From positions 410,247 through 474,246 of the forward strand of contig NZ_JAGGKV010000005.1 in NCBI RefSeq assembly GCF_017874035.1: a stretch of DNA of 64,000 nt, in the 5' to 3' direction. Positions 26,578-35,298 of this stretch are shown here, in pieces. The translations under genes and the position numbers were made by a program. Origin of the DNA: Paenibacillus aceris. GTDB lineage: Bacteria; Bacillota; Bacilli; Paenibacillales; NBRC-103111. Positions within the stretch are counted from its first letter, which is position 1. Every line of letters starts with the position of its first letter. A model generated the notes under the pieces. The model was not told where the DNA came from, searched no databases, and saw only the letters and a program-made list of their open reading frames with translations.

Positions 26578-28344
26578 ATGAAATTTGCATATTCGTTCAG
26601 GTTCAAATTATCCATGCTCTACCTGATCACCATCATCGTTCCGACGATTGTCATTACCATTATTATGCCCTCGTATTATAAACAAATTATAATTCGCAAC
26701 TCTATGAATGAAACGAACAGTACCGTAGCCTCGCTTAAATTAAATATTGAAACCTATCTAGACGAACTTGAGCAATTAACCATCATTCCTTACTTAAACG
26801 ATGACATCATGAACGCTCTCAAACAGAAAGCCAGCACGAATCATGACGGCACGGATCTGTATGCATTATTAACATCAAACAGGGTATTGAGAACCACGTT
26901 AGATAACTATATGCGAATAACCCGCAATGATATTTTGGGTACGATGATTATAGCCAAGGACAACAAAATGTATATGGGTTCAAAAGTGGGCACCTCATCA
27001 GACTCGGTCGATGCCTATCCATTTTCTTCACAAGATTGGTATAAGAAAGCTTTAACAGGCAACGGAAAAGCCGTTTTTGTCAGCTCGCACCCCCAAGATT
27101 ATTTAATTAAACCATTGGCAGAGAACGTCTTTTCTGTAGCTCGCATGATTAAAGATCCGGATACGGAAGCACAATTAGCTTTTATTATGGCCGATGCGGA
27201 TACCAATATTCTTCAGAAAATAGTAACAAGCATTCATTTTAATGTAAAATCGAGCATTTCCATCTTGGACGATCACAATCAGGTTTTATATAGTACAGTT
27301 TCTCTGTCGTCGAAGATGTTGGACCAGGTGGCATCAGGACAGATGACCATCAAGGATGACAACGAATCGTACATCATGATTCAGCGTAAGTTAGATAAAG
27401 CGAATTGGAATATTGTCGTTTTGATATCAAATGCTGCAATTCAGTCTCAATTCCACTGGGTAAATATTATAGGGATTGTATTTGGTTTAGGGGGACTCTT
27501 TTTTACTGTTTTAGTATTTTTTTCTCTTTCCCGTTGGATCATTAAACCTTTCAAGAAAATGACCTCGCTAATGAAAGTGGTGCAAAGAGGGAGATTTAAT
27601 GAACAAATGGAGATTCATGGGAAGGATGAAATTGCTCAACTTGGCATAGCGCTAAATTCTATGATTTCACATTTAAACTTATTAATTGACAGTGAGTACA
27701 GAGCGCAATTAAATTTACGTAATACAGAGCTGAGTTTGCGCAATGCCGAGTACAGATCTTTGCAAGCACAACTTCAGCCCCATTTCTTGTACAATATATT
27801 GAACGGATTCATTGGTCTGAATCGATTGGGCCAAAAGGAATTGTTAGAGCACTCGATCATTTCTCTTAGTAAGATGTTAAGATACATTCTGCTAAACACG
27901 GATCAGTCGACCATCAAAGAAGAGTTTGAGTTTCTAAAAAGCTATTGTAATCTACAAAAAATGCGTTTTGCTAAAAAAGGCTTTGAATTCGATATTCAAT
28001 GCGAGCCCTGCTTAGAGAAAATGAGTATACCTAAGCTGCTCTTGCAGCCTTTAGTTGAGAATTCAATTATCCATGGGATGGAGCCGATTAACCACGCATG
28101 CTTATTAGTCGTTTCGGCCAAGGAACTTAAAGGCGATGATAAGCACTTCGTCGAAATTATGGTTAAAGATAATGGATTAGGTTTTGAGCAAGCGCTTACA
28201 GATTCTCGCCTTCATATCGGTTTAAACAACGTAAAGGAGCGTTTGCGACTTGCCTTTCCGAGTTCCAGTTTTTTCATTTGCAGTGAGGTCAATGTGGGGA
28301 CTCAAGTTGTAATACGTATTCCATTGCAGGAGGTTCAAGGGTGA
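26578..28344 (+). CDS. Membrane sensor histidine kinase, YesM/LytS type
   Basis: 588 residues. An N-terminal membrane segment (LYLITIIVPTIVITII), an extracellular sensor region to about residue 295, a second membrane segment (IIGIVFGLGGLFFTVLVF), HAMP-like linker, phospho-acceptor motif LQPHFLYNIL and ATP-binding N-box LVENSIIHGM are visible. GGAGG lies seven to eight bases before the ATG. It ends overlapping the start of the response-regulator gene. Layout parallels the first island pair at 4096-7482 but the two kinases are clearly diverged. Confidence 0.92.
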   Translation: MKFAYSFRFKLSMLYLITIIVPTIVITIIMPSYYKQIIIRNSMNETNSTVASLKLNIETYLDELEQLTIIPYLNDDIMNALKQKASTNHDGTDLYALLTSNRVLRTTLDNYMRITRNDILGTMIIAKDNKMYMGSKVGTSSDSVDAYPFSSQDWYKKALTGNGKAVFVSSHPQDYLIKPLAENVFSVARMIKDPDTEAQLAFIMADADTNILQKIVTSIHFNVKSSISILDDHNQVLYSTVSLSSKMLDQVASGQMTIKDDNESYIMIQRKLDKANWNIVVLISNAAIQSQFHWVNIIGIVFGLGGLFFTVLVFFSLSRWIIKPFKKMTSLMKVVQRGRFNEQMEIHGKDEIAQLGIALNSMISHLNLLIDSEYRAQLNLRNTELSLRNAEYRSLQAQLQPHFLYNILNGFIGLNRLGQKELLEHSIISLSKMLRYILLNTDQSTIKEEFEFLKSYCNLQKMRFAKKGFEFDIQCEPCLEKMSIPKLLLQPLVENSIIHGMEPINHACLLVVSAKELKGDDKHFVEIMVKDNGLGFEQALTDSRLHIGLNNVKERLRLAFPSSSFFICSEVNVGTQVVIRIPLQEVQG

Positions 28345-29840
28345 GAATAGTAATTGCGGATGATGAATATCTCGTTCAAGAGAGTCTTATTAGCATGATC
28401 GCGGAAATCAACGATAGCTGGAGTATAGTAGGTATCGCTTCAGATGGGAATGAGCTGGTCCATTTAATTAAGGAGCATCAACCCGATCTTGCTATCGTGG
28501 ATATTCGGATGCCGTATCTTTCTGGACTTGAAGCCATCAGACTAACCCAAAATGAATGCCCCTATATGCAAAGTATCGTGTTAACTGGTTATTCCGAGTT
28601 TGCATTTGCCCAAGAAGCGATACAGTTAGGGGCATCGAATTACTTACTGAAACCGGTTGGTATGGAGGAACTTAAGAGCTCATTGGAAGTGGTCAATCAG
28701 AAACTGAAGATCCAGAATGATTTTATCAATCATAGTTTTGAATCTGCCATGATATCAATTGTGAATGGGTTGGATCCCGCGTTAATCATAGAAGAGCTCG
28801 GCGATTGTGCGGATTGGTCGTTTACAATTGCAGTTTTTTATGTAGATAGTGCATTACCGGAAAATGAGCAGGCAAACAAGCTTCGGACTTTTTATCAGCA
28901 TGTAAAGCGTCGAATCAATCAAAAAAGGGATAGGAATGTCCGTTGTGCTTTTGTATTTTTACCAAATGGGGAGCTAGCTCTAATTTGCTCATTTAGAAAA
29001 GAAGCTAAATACAGGAAAGTCATTGAGCATTTGATCGAAGAATTTGAACCCATTCTACAGGGCATATCCGGGTATGAATTTTGTTTGACGATGATATCGA
29101 CGGAAAATTGTTCTTTCACTGACATCAAGGAACTGATGAACGATCTGCAAACGTTTTCATTTCTGCGTATATTATATGGCGTGAATAAAAAATGGAAGCT
29201 GCAGGATTTAATAAAGAAAAGTAGCGATAATGCATTCAAGTTGTGTTATACAATTCAAAAACTGGTAGCGAGCTTTCATGAACGTTCACATGCGAATTAT
29301 ATGAATAAGCTTCACGAACTCAAAACGATTTTTGATACCGACGAGCTATGTAAGAATGAATGGATAAGAAATGGAATTTCTCACTACTTATTTAACACGA
29401 TACAATGTCAATTGAAGACTTCGGATGATTCTATGGAGTGGATCCATAAGTTAAAGAAACATGGTCAAAGTCTGCTGAATGATATTCGGAAAGCAGAGAG
29501 ACCCCAAAATATCATTGAACAAACACTGATTTTTATAGAGAATAATTTTATGCATGATATTAGCATTCTACAAATTGCTGACGAGTTACAGGTAACTCCT
29601 AACTACTTAAGCACGTTGTTTCATAAAAAAATGGGTGATACATTTATTAAATATTTAACTAGGCTTCGATTAATCAAAGCACAGGAATTGTTGGCAGACA
29701 CCCAATCACAAGTTCAAATCGTCGCAGAGATGGTGGGGTATTCCAATACTCGGCACTTTACTAAATTGTTTACTGAATTCACAGGTTGCTACCCATCTGT
29801 TTATAAAAAGTCAGTTAGTAAGAAAGAGGAGCTATCGTAG
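28341..29840 (+). CDS. AraC-type response regulator, YesN-like
   Basis: 499 residues starting at GTG 28341, which overlaps the kinase stop (GTGA); GGAGG lies just upstream. Receiver domain with DD at 7-8, phospho-acceptor Asp54 in IVDIRMP and Lys in YLLKPVG. The C-terminal AraC domain shows ADELQVTPNYLSTLFHK and AEMVGYSNTRHFTKLF. It pairs with the upstream kinase and may control its own importer operon and the following GH28-like gene. Confidence 0.92.
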   Translation: MRIVIADDEYLVQESLISMIAEINDSWSIVGIASDGNELVHLIKEHQPDLAIVDIRMPYLSGLEAIRLTQNECPYMQSIVLTGYSEFAFAQEAIQLGASNYLLKPVGMEELKSSLEVVNQKLKIQNDFINHSFESAMISIVNGLDPALIIEELGDCADWSFTIAVFYVDSALPENEQANKLRTFYQHVKRRINQKRDRNVRCAFVFLPNGELALICSFRKEAKYRKVIEHLIEEFEPILQGISGYEFCLTMISTENCSFTDIKELMNDLQTFSFLRILYGVNKKWKLQDLIKKSSDNAFKLCYTIQKLVASFHERSHANYMNKLHELKTIFDTDELCKNEWIRNGISHYLFNTIQCQLKTSDDSMEWIHKLKKHGQSLLNDIRKAERPQNIIEQTLIFIENNFMHDISILQIADELQVTPNYLSTLFHKKMGDTFIKYLTRLRLIKAQELLADTQSQVQIVAEMVGYSNTRHFTKLFTEFTGCYPSVYKKSVSKKEELS

Positions 29841-29853
29841 GGGCCGAAACGTT

Positions 29854-29895
29854 AAACAGTCTGACTAAATGAACATTTAATCAGACTGTTTTTTT
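29854..29895 (+). terminator. Rho-independent terminator after the second response regulator
   Basis: AAACAGTCTGA pairs with TCAGACTGTTT, extended inside by TAAATG/CATTTA, and is followed by a T run. Confidence 0.93.
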
Positions 29896-29954
29896 GTGTT
29901 ATATAGGATATGTTTTTCCGAACTATTGCTATTTTTCTAAAACGATCCAGTTCG

Positions 29955-30085
29955 TATCAAAGATATAAAGATATCAAACAAAAACAGTAAAATATTATTA
30001 ATTGATTTTGGCGCCTTATGGTATAAAAGTACTATTAAGATATGCATACCTTAATAAAAATCAAAAAGAAAGGGAGTTCGTTTTT
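29955..30085 (+). promoter_or_regulatory. Promoter block shared with the first GH28 gene
   Basis: This block repeats that at 7545-7680: inverted repeat GATAT-AAAG-ATATC at 29962-29975, TCAAACAAAAACA, then TTGGCG (30008-30013), 16-base spacer and TACTAT (30030-30035). The inverted repeat is 46 bases upstream of the -35, against 47 in the other copy. The surrounding genes differ, so the conservation points to shared regulation or to a duplicated gene unit. Confidence 0.62.
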
Positions 30086-30155
30086 AACAATGGCAGCGCT
30101 TTCCTTGCACGGCATTTCACAATATTCTTTCACGTTCAAAAAGGAGATGGATACA

Positions 30156-33100
30156 TTGAAACTCAAAATTCCAATGGTTTTTAAGAGAGTATTCAAAGCG
30201 ATGGCAGTCGTAATGCTATTCAGCGTATGCTATTCAACAACATTTACTAATCATGTACAGGCAGCAGTGAGTGCAAATACGATGATTCAAATGAAAGCCT
30301 CTGGACAGCCTAATCTTACAGGTTCTTACACGATTGCTGCTGCCGATCCAATCTTTAATGAGAATACAGACATTATGCCATCCGCATTAGGTGTAAATAT
30401 TGGCGATATCACAGCAGATTCGATTAACCTTACATTCGGCAACACCTATAGATACACGGTGGATACAGCTGAGGGGCAAGGACTTACCTCTACGGCCATC
30501 TCCACAGTGGGGGGATTGCTTTCACAAATCGCTTCCAAAACTTCTGCTCCTCAAAGTTATGCAGTCAAGAGTGCATCAGGGACTACAAAGGTGGCGGCGG
30601 ATCCGATTGCTCAAGGTGATATTTTAACGGTTAGTTCAGGACTAAGCTCTCATGATTATACGGTAAATGTTGTAAAAGGAGCGCTGAGAGGAACCATGCA
30701 GCTGGTGAACAACACGATAACGGCAAATACGCCAGCTGACGTCGTGCTGAACTTCTTTTCAGGAATGAGAAGTCCGGCAACCCAAGTCGTCCTTCATGTT
30801 CCTAAAGGAATTGAAGCCACGATGGATAACACAACAGTCAATGTTATAGGCAGAGGCGAAGTGCCGCTTTCAGGACTTGCGACACAATCGATCGGCAGAA
30901 CGGGTGCGGGATACCGATTCCAGCAGGTGGGCACGGTTGCTATTGTTAACAATAGTGACGGAAGTCAAGTTATTACTTTTAATGGACTTGATCTAAGGCC
31001 GGCCAATGGTCCAGATCTTCAAATCACCTTTAAAGGTGTGACGATGGCAGCGGCAGGCAATTACGATTTTACAGCTTCCTACACGACATCGGAGCCGGAA
31101 GTATTAACAAGCCCATCGTTTGCAGTGAGCTTAAACGTCGTAAATACAATCAGCAACTTCAATAGAATATTAGAAAAGAATCTAACGTATAAGGAAACCA
31201 GTGATACGTATACAAAGGCTAGTTTTAGTTGGAGTGCTGCTAAAAATGCGACTTCCATTAAGTTGATGCAGTCCACAGACAAAGGAGCGACATGGGCAGA
31301 TAGTTCTGCTGCAATAGACATTCAAGGAACAAGGGTGGATGTAGCCAACCTTACGCCTAATACGGAGTATAACTTTAAGCTAGTCACGACGGGCGGAGAG
31401 AACGCTGGAGACTCGAATATCGCCAAATTTTATACAGGTAAATACAATGCCAAGCTATCTGGCGCAAAAGGTAATGGCACAGCGGATGACACCCAATCGA
31501 TAAACGATGCCATATCGTATCTGAATTCTTTGGGCGGCGGTACGCTGCTGTTTGAAAATGGCACGTTCAATGTGAGAACCGTTTATCTGCAAAGTAATGT
31601 GTATCTATATGTCAATAGTGATGCAACAATCTCTGCTTTAAAAGGCGGCGATGCGCCGGAGACAACGTACTTCTCGGATTTAGGATATCGCTCGGGTACA
31701 TCCGCAACATCGACGGGCCCTTACAAAGATCCTGAGAATTACATGACCAAGCAAGACGTAGGTCATCACTACTTTAGAAACACGATGTTTTTTGGTGAAA
31801 GATTAGATAATATCAAGATCATCGGCAATGGTAGAATTACAGGGAATAATAACCTAACGACCAGCGATGGGGTCATGAACAATGCACCAGACAGCCGTTC
31901 TGACAAGATGGTTACCGTAAAGCTGTGTACCAATTTCGAATTTGGCGGTTTGGATAACGGGCTTGACCTGTGGTACCAGGAGACGAACTCGCCTGCCACA
32001 GACCAACCCTATTATATTCAAAGCATTGACCCGGACGGCAACAATGAAGTCAAGAATACGGACATTAGCAATATGCTCAGAGTGGATAAAGCAGGACATT
32101 TTGCTTTGCTTGCAACCGGGACTGATCATATCAACACGCATGACTTTTATTATGGCAAAGATGCTAGCGGCAGCGCCAGAGACGTATTTGACTATATGGA
32201 GAGCAGCTATGTTACAGCCAAAAATATTTATGTCAGAGGTTCTTCCGATGATATTGTCAAGCCGGGCAGTGATACTGCGTTAGGCTTTACAAGACCTGCA
32301 ACTGATTACTATGTTCGTAATATTATCGGTGACACGAATTGTAATTTATTCCAAATTGGCAGTGAAACAGCAGATGACATCAAAAATGCTTATGTGGATA
32401 ATATTTATGTGCTGGCAGGAAATAAAGCGGGCTTCTCAATCTCAACAAATGATGGCGCTCATGTTGAAAATGTGTATTTGAATTATGGCAAGACAGGTAC
32501 GGTGCATCATAAGGCACAAATGAGACGTACGCGGGCGCCTTTCTTTATCTCTATTTCAAATAGGGGACGTACAATCGGCGGCAGTGCCACTCGCATGCAA
32601 TGGGTGGAAAATGGCAAAACGAGAGATGAGCTTTTAAGCACGAATGTAAATATCGGAATGGTCAAAAATATTTACATTAAGGATGTTAATATCGAACAGG
32701 TATATCAAGGAAGTTCATACAGCAACCCGAACAATAGATGGCAGGCATATAATGGAGATCCTACAACTAAGGCAGCGCCAATCATCGCCGGTTATAAGGT
32801 GGGAGACGGTGGACCTGTTCTTCCGGACGGACGCAATATTGGCTACATTGAGAATCTAAACTTTGAAAATGTGGATGTTTTAGTGAAAGGTGGAAACAGC
32901 TTTGCGGATACACTCATAAGTCCTCCAGAAATGGGTGTAGGGAAGTACAATATTTCAGACATTGGGGAACAACCATCCTATGGATTCTGGGCAAAACATG
33001 TGATCGGTTTGTCGTTCAAAAATGTCACAACCAATTTTGAGAAAAATGATGATCGTTTTGCGATCGTGCTCGATGATGTGAAAAATGCCACGATGGATGG

Positions 33101-35078
33101 CATGACAATGGTCAAAGGGACTGGCAACCCGAATATCTTACAGCTCAGAAATGCAAGCAATATTACCGTTAAGAATTCTTCCTACTATATGAATTCATGG
33201 GGCAACCAGCTTACGGCTCTTGCGGACATGGATAAAGTAAGCGTGACAGGCAACCAGGCCTATCCGAACATAATCATTGTGGATTTGACCAACACGGCGA
33301 TCCAGCTGAAAGTGGCCGGACACGCAAATTTAACAGCGCTGGATACAGCATCCGCAACGGTTACCGCACTCTTGGGTTCGACTGTAAGCAACTTGGTTGG
33401 TCAAGTGGAATCAACGAATGGCACAACACAGACCTATGCCGTGTTGGACTCAAGTAATCATGCGAAGACATCGGGTCAACTGGTCTCCGGAGATGTGTTA
33501 GTCGTCACTTCCGAGGATGGAACGGTAACGAAAAACTATCAAATTTTAGTGCCGAACGTGATCACAGTCGAGGGAGAGTCGCAACAAGCTACCGCTGCCA
33601 AAAGCAATGGTGTAACGCTCTCGACCTCATCAACGAATGGAACTAGCTACCTGCAGACAAGTGCGTTAGCTATTGGTGGTTATGTCGAATTAACTGTCAA
33701 TGTTCCTGTAGCGGGTACGTATGATCTGAGCTACCAGTATAAGACTAATACTACGGGCAGAGGGACTGCTCAAATTTCTCTTGATGGAACGAATATAGGT
33801 ACTCCAACTAACCAGATCGGAGCTATAGCCAATGTATTTGTTCCGGTTGATCTTGGAAATGTCATGCTTACGGCAGGAAATCACGCAGTGCGGTTCACGG
33901 CAACTGCTCCGGGCAGCCTCGTTATCGACTATGTGAGATTGACTGGCTTGGATAGCACGCCAAGTCTGCCAACAGCGGCGGATATTGCCGCAGGAATTAC
34001 AAGCATTGAGGCACCTGCGAAGGATGCAACGAGATTAACGCTGCCAGCTGTACCGAATGGATATAGCATCGTAGTGAAGAGCACTGATCATGCTGCAGTC
34101 ATCCAAACCGATGGAACCATTATTCCGCCAAGCGTGCAGACCACGGTTAACCTTGTCTTGGAAGTGACCCGGACATCGGACAACACCAAGGCGGTTACTG
34201 GCAGCCTTCCAGTCATCGTTCCAGCAAAATCCACTGTTGCTGCTCCAGCTTCGATCCTAACGGGAACGAGTGTCGTTCATTCGGGCCAATCGTTTGATCT
34301 GACCTACGGATTAAGCAATCTGAATGCAAGCATCAACGGAGGCGTATATGCCGAAGAATTGAGCGTCGATTATGACCCGGCTCAATTACAGCTAGGCTCA
34401 GTAACTTCGTTGCTCGATGGTATTTTTGTGAGTCAGACGGGAACGCCGGGGCATATTCGCATCGTCTCTGCGAGTCAAGGCGCCGCCCATGTTATCACGG
34501 ACAGCAACAGCGCAGCAATCTTGAAGCTGAGCTTCCAAGTAAATCCTGCAGCGCAATCTGCGAGCAGCATCGTCACGTTGTCGGGCGTGGTCATCTCTGA
34601 TGGCAACGGCGTAGAAACGCAAGTGCAAGGCGCGTCCCTAAGCGTACAAATTACGGCCGTAGATAAATCGGCGCTGAATACGCTGATATCAACCGCACAA
34701 GCGAAGTACGACGCTGCTGAGGAAGGAAGCAACGCTGGACAATATCCAGCCGGATCGAAAGCAGCTCTACAAGCGGCAATCGCTAAGGCACAAACCGTAG
34801 CCGGCAATGCCGAAGCCACAACGGATCAAGTTGACCAAGCGTATGCCGATTTGAACGCATCGCTGCAGGCTTTCCTTGCGTCGATCCATGTTGCCATACC
34901 AGGAGATCTGACCGGTGATGGCAGATACAGTATCGGCGATCTGGCTATTGTGGCTAGTCACTATGGCGAAAATCGGAGCAGTTCGAACTGGCTAGCAAGC
35001 GCGGATCTCAATAACGATGGTGTGATTGATATTACCGATCTTGCGGCTGTGGCGCAAAAAATTACTTTACAGCAGTAG
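30156..35078 (+). CDS. Secreted pectin-lyase-fold (GH28-like) enzyme with CBM, cohesin, FIVAR and dockerin
   Basis: 1640 residues from TTG 30156. That start has AAGGAG nine bases upstream and gives a proper signal peptide (1-~36) sharing CYSTTF(T)NHV with the 7716 protein. The longer frame to ATG 30042 runs into the promoter block and is not preferred. Order: a divergent copy of the ~85-residue repeat (~42-175), an unrecognised beta-rich domain (177-322), fibronectin III (329-427), beta-helix domain (429-1038), repeat (1042-1131), CBM6/CBM35-like (1135-1265), atrophied Ig repeat (1272-1358), cohesin (1362-1501), FIVAR (1504-1578) and dockerin (1581-1640). The helix begins AKGNGTADDTQSIN like GH28 enzymes and has SSDDIVKPG as a possible catalytic Asp pair. 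The canonical NTDG motif is not obvious, so the activity is uncertain; pectic substrate is inferred. Confidence 0.82.
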   Translation: MKLKIPMVFKRVFKAMAVVMLFSVCYSTTFTNHVQAAVSANTMIQMKASGQPNLTGSYTIAAADPIFNENTDIMPSALGVNIGDITADSINLTFGNTYRYTVDTAEGQGLTSTAISTVGGLLSQIASKTSAPQSYAVKSASGTTKVAADPIAQGDILTVSSGLSSHDYTVNVVKGALRGTMQLVNNTITANTPADVVLNFFSGMRSPATQVVLHVPKGIEATMDNTTVNVIGRGEVPLSGLATQSIGRTGAGYRFQQVGTVAIVNNSDGSQVITFNGLDLRPANGPDLQITFKGVTMAAAGNYDFTASYTTSEPEVLTSPSFAVSLNVVNTISNFNRILEKNLTYKETSDTYTKASFSWSAAKNATSIKLMQSTDKGATWADSSAAIDIQGTRVDVANLTPNTEYNFKLVTTGGENAGDSNIAKFYTGKYNAKLSGAKGNGTADDTQSINDAISYLNSLGGGTLLFENGTFNVRTVYLQSNVYLYVNSDATISALKGGDAPETTYFSDLGYRSGTSATSTGPYKDPENYMTKQDVGHHYFRNTMFFGERLDNIKIIGNGRITGNNNLTTSDGVMNNAPDSRSDKMVTVKLCTNFEFGGLDNGLDLWYQETNSPATDQPYYIQSIDPDGNNEVKNTDISNMLRVDKAGHFALLATGTDHINTHDFYYGKDASGSARDVFDYMESSYVTAKNIYVRGSSDDIVKPGSDTALGFTRPATDYYVRNIIGDTNCNLFQIGSETADDIKNAYVDNIYVLAGNKAGFSISTNDGAHVENVYLNYGKTGTVHHKAQMRRTRAPFFISISNRGRTIGGSATRMQWVENGKTRDELLSTNVNIGMVKNIYIKDVNIEQVYQGSSYSNPNNRWQAYNGDPTTKAAPIIAGYKVGDGGPVLPDGRNIGYIENLNFENVDVLVKGGNSFADTLISPPEMGVGKYNISDIGEQPSYGFWAKHVIGLSFKNVTTNFEKNDDRFAIVLDDVKNATMDGMTMVKGTGNPNILQLRNASNITVKNSSYYMNSWGNQLTALADMDKVSVTGNQAYPNIIIVDLTNTAIQLKVAGHANLTALDTASATVTALLGSTVSNLVGQVESTNGTTQTYAVLDSSNHAKTSGQLVSGDVLVVTSEDGTVTKNYQILVPNVITVEGESQQATAAKSNGVTLSTSSTNGTSYLQTSALAIGGYVELTVNVPVAGTYDLSYQYKTNTTGRGTAQISLDGTNIGTPTNQIGAIANVFVPVDLGNVMLTAGNHAVRFTATAPGSLVIDYVRLTGLDSTPSLPTAADIAAGITSIEAPAKDATRLTLPAVPNGYSIVVKSTDHAAVIQTDGTIIPPSVQTTVNLVLEVTRTSDNTKAVTGSLPVIVPAKSTVAAPASILTGTSVVHSGQSFDLTYGLSNLNASINGGVYAEELSVDYDPAQLQLGSVTSLLDGIFVSQTGTPGHIRIVSASQGAAHVITDSNSAAILKLSFQVNPAAQSASSIVTLSGVVISDGNGVETQVQGASLSVQITAVDKSALNTLISTAQAKYDAAEEGSNAGQYPAGSKAALQAAIAKAQTVAGNAEATTDQVDQAYADLNASLQAFLASIHVAIPGDLTGDGRYSIGDLAIVASHYGENRSSSNWLASADLNNDGVIDITDLAAVAQKITLQQ
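34682..35078 (+). repeat. Near-identical copy of bases 1-397
   Basis: By eye 392 of 397 bases are the same as the left edge of the window. Similarity ends shortly after the stop codon, where the two copies have unrelated terminators. The two copies are direct repeats about 34.7 kb apart. The left copy may extend beyond the window. Confidence 0.95.
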
Positions 35079-35104
35079 TTGTCTATAGCTTTTCTCAGTA
35101 ATGA

Positions 35105-35143
35105 GACAGCCCTGAACGTCGATCACGTTCAGGGCTGTCTTTT
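35105..35143 (+). terminator. Rho-independent terminator of the second GH28-like gene
   Basis: A 15-bp perfect stem GACAGCCCTGAACGT / ACGTTCAGGGCTGTC with a five-base loop is followed by TTTT. Confidence 0.95.
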
Positions 35144-35187
35144 CGTACGAAATTGATTATTTTGTGAAAAATATGGTAACTAAAACT

Positions 35188-35215
35188 TTGAGATTTTCAA
35201 GTAATGTACTATGAT
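35188..35215 (+). promoter_or_regulatory. Candidate sigma-A promoter of the glycosyltransferase gene
   Basis: TTGAGA (35188-35193), 16-base spacer, TATGAT (35210-35215), about 85 bases before the start codon. Confidence 0.45.
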
Positions 35216-35298
35216 AAACTTGATTCAAGCGATGGTATGGGACAGTGCCCCTTACTCTTACACAATTTAGATAACAGATTACCTAAGGAGTGGTAGAA

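Noticed and set aside
30002..30184. 60-codon plus-strand open frame upstream of the second GH28-like gene
   Set aside because: It overlaps the conserved promoter block and the signal peptide coding in another frame, without its own ribosome site.
1..35078. Cellulosome scaffoldin gene
   Set aside because: No protein with several cohesins in tandem, an X-module or anchoring signal was seen; each protein has only one cohesin.
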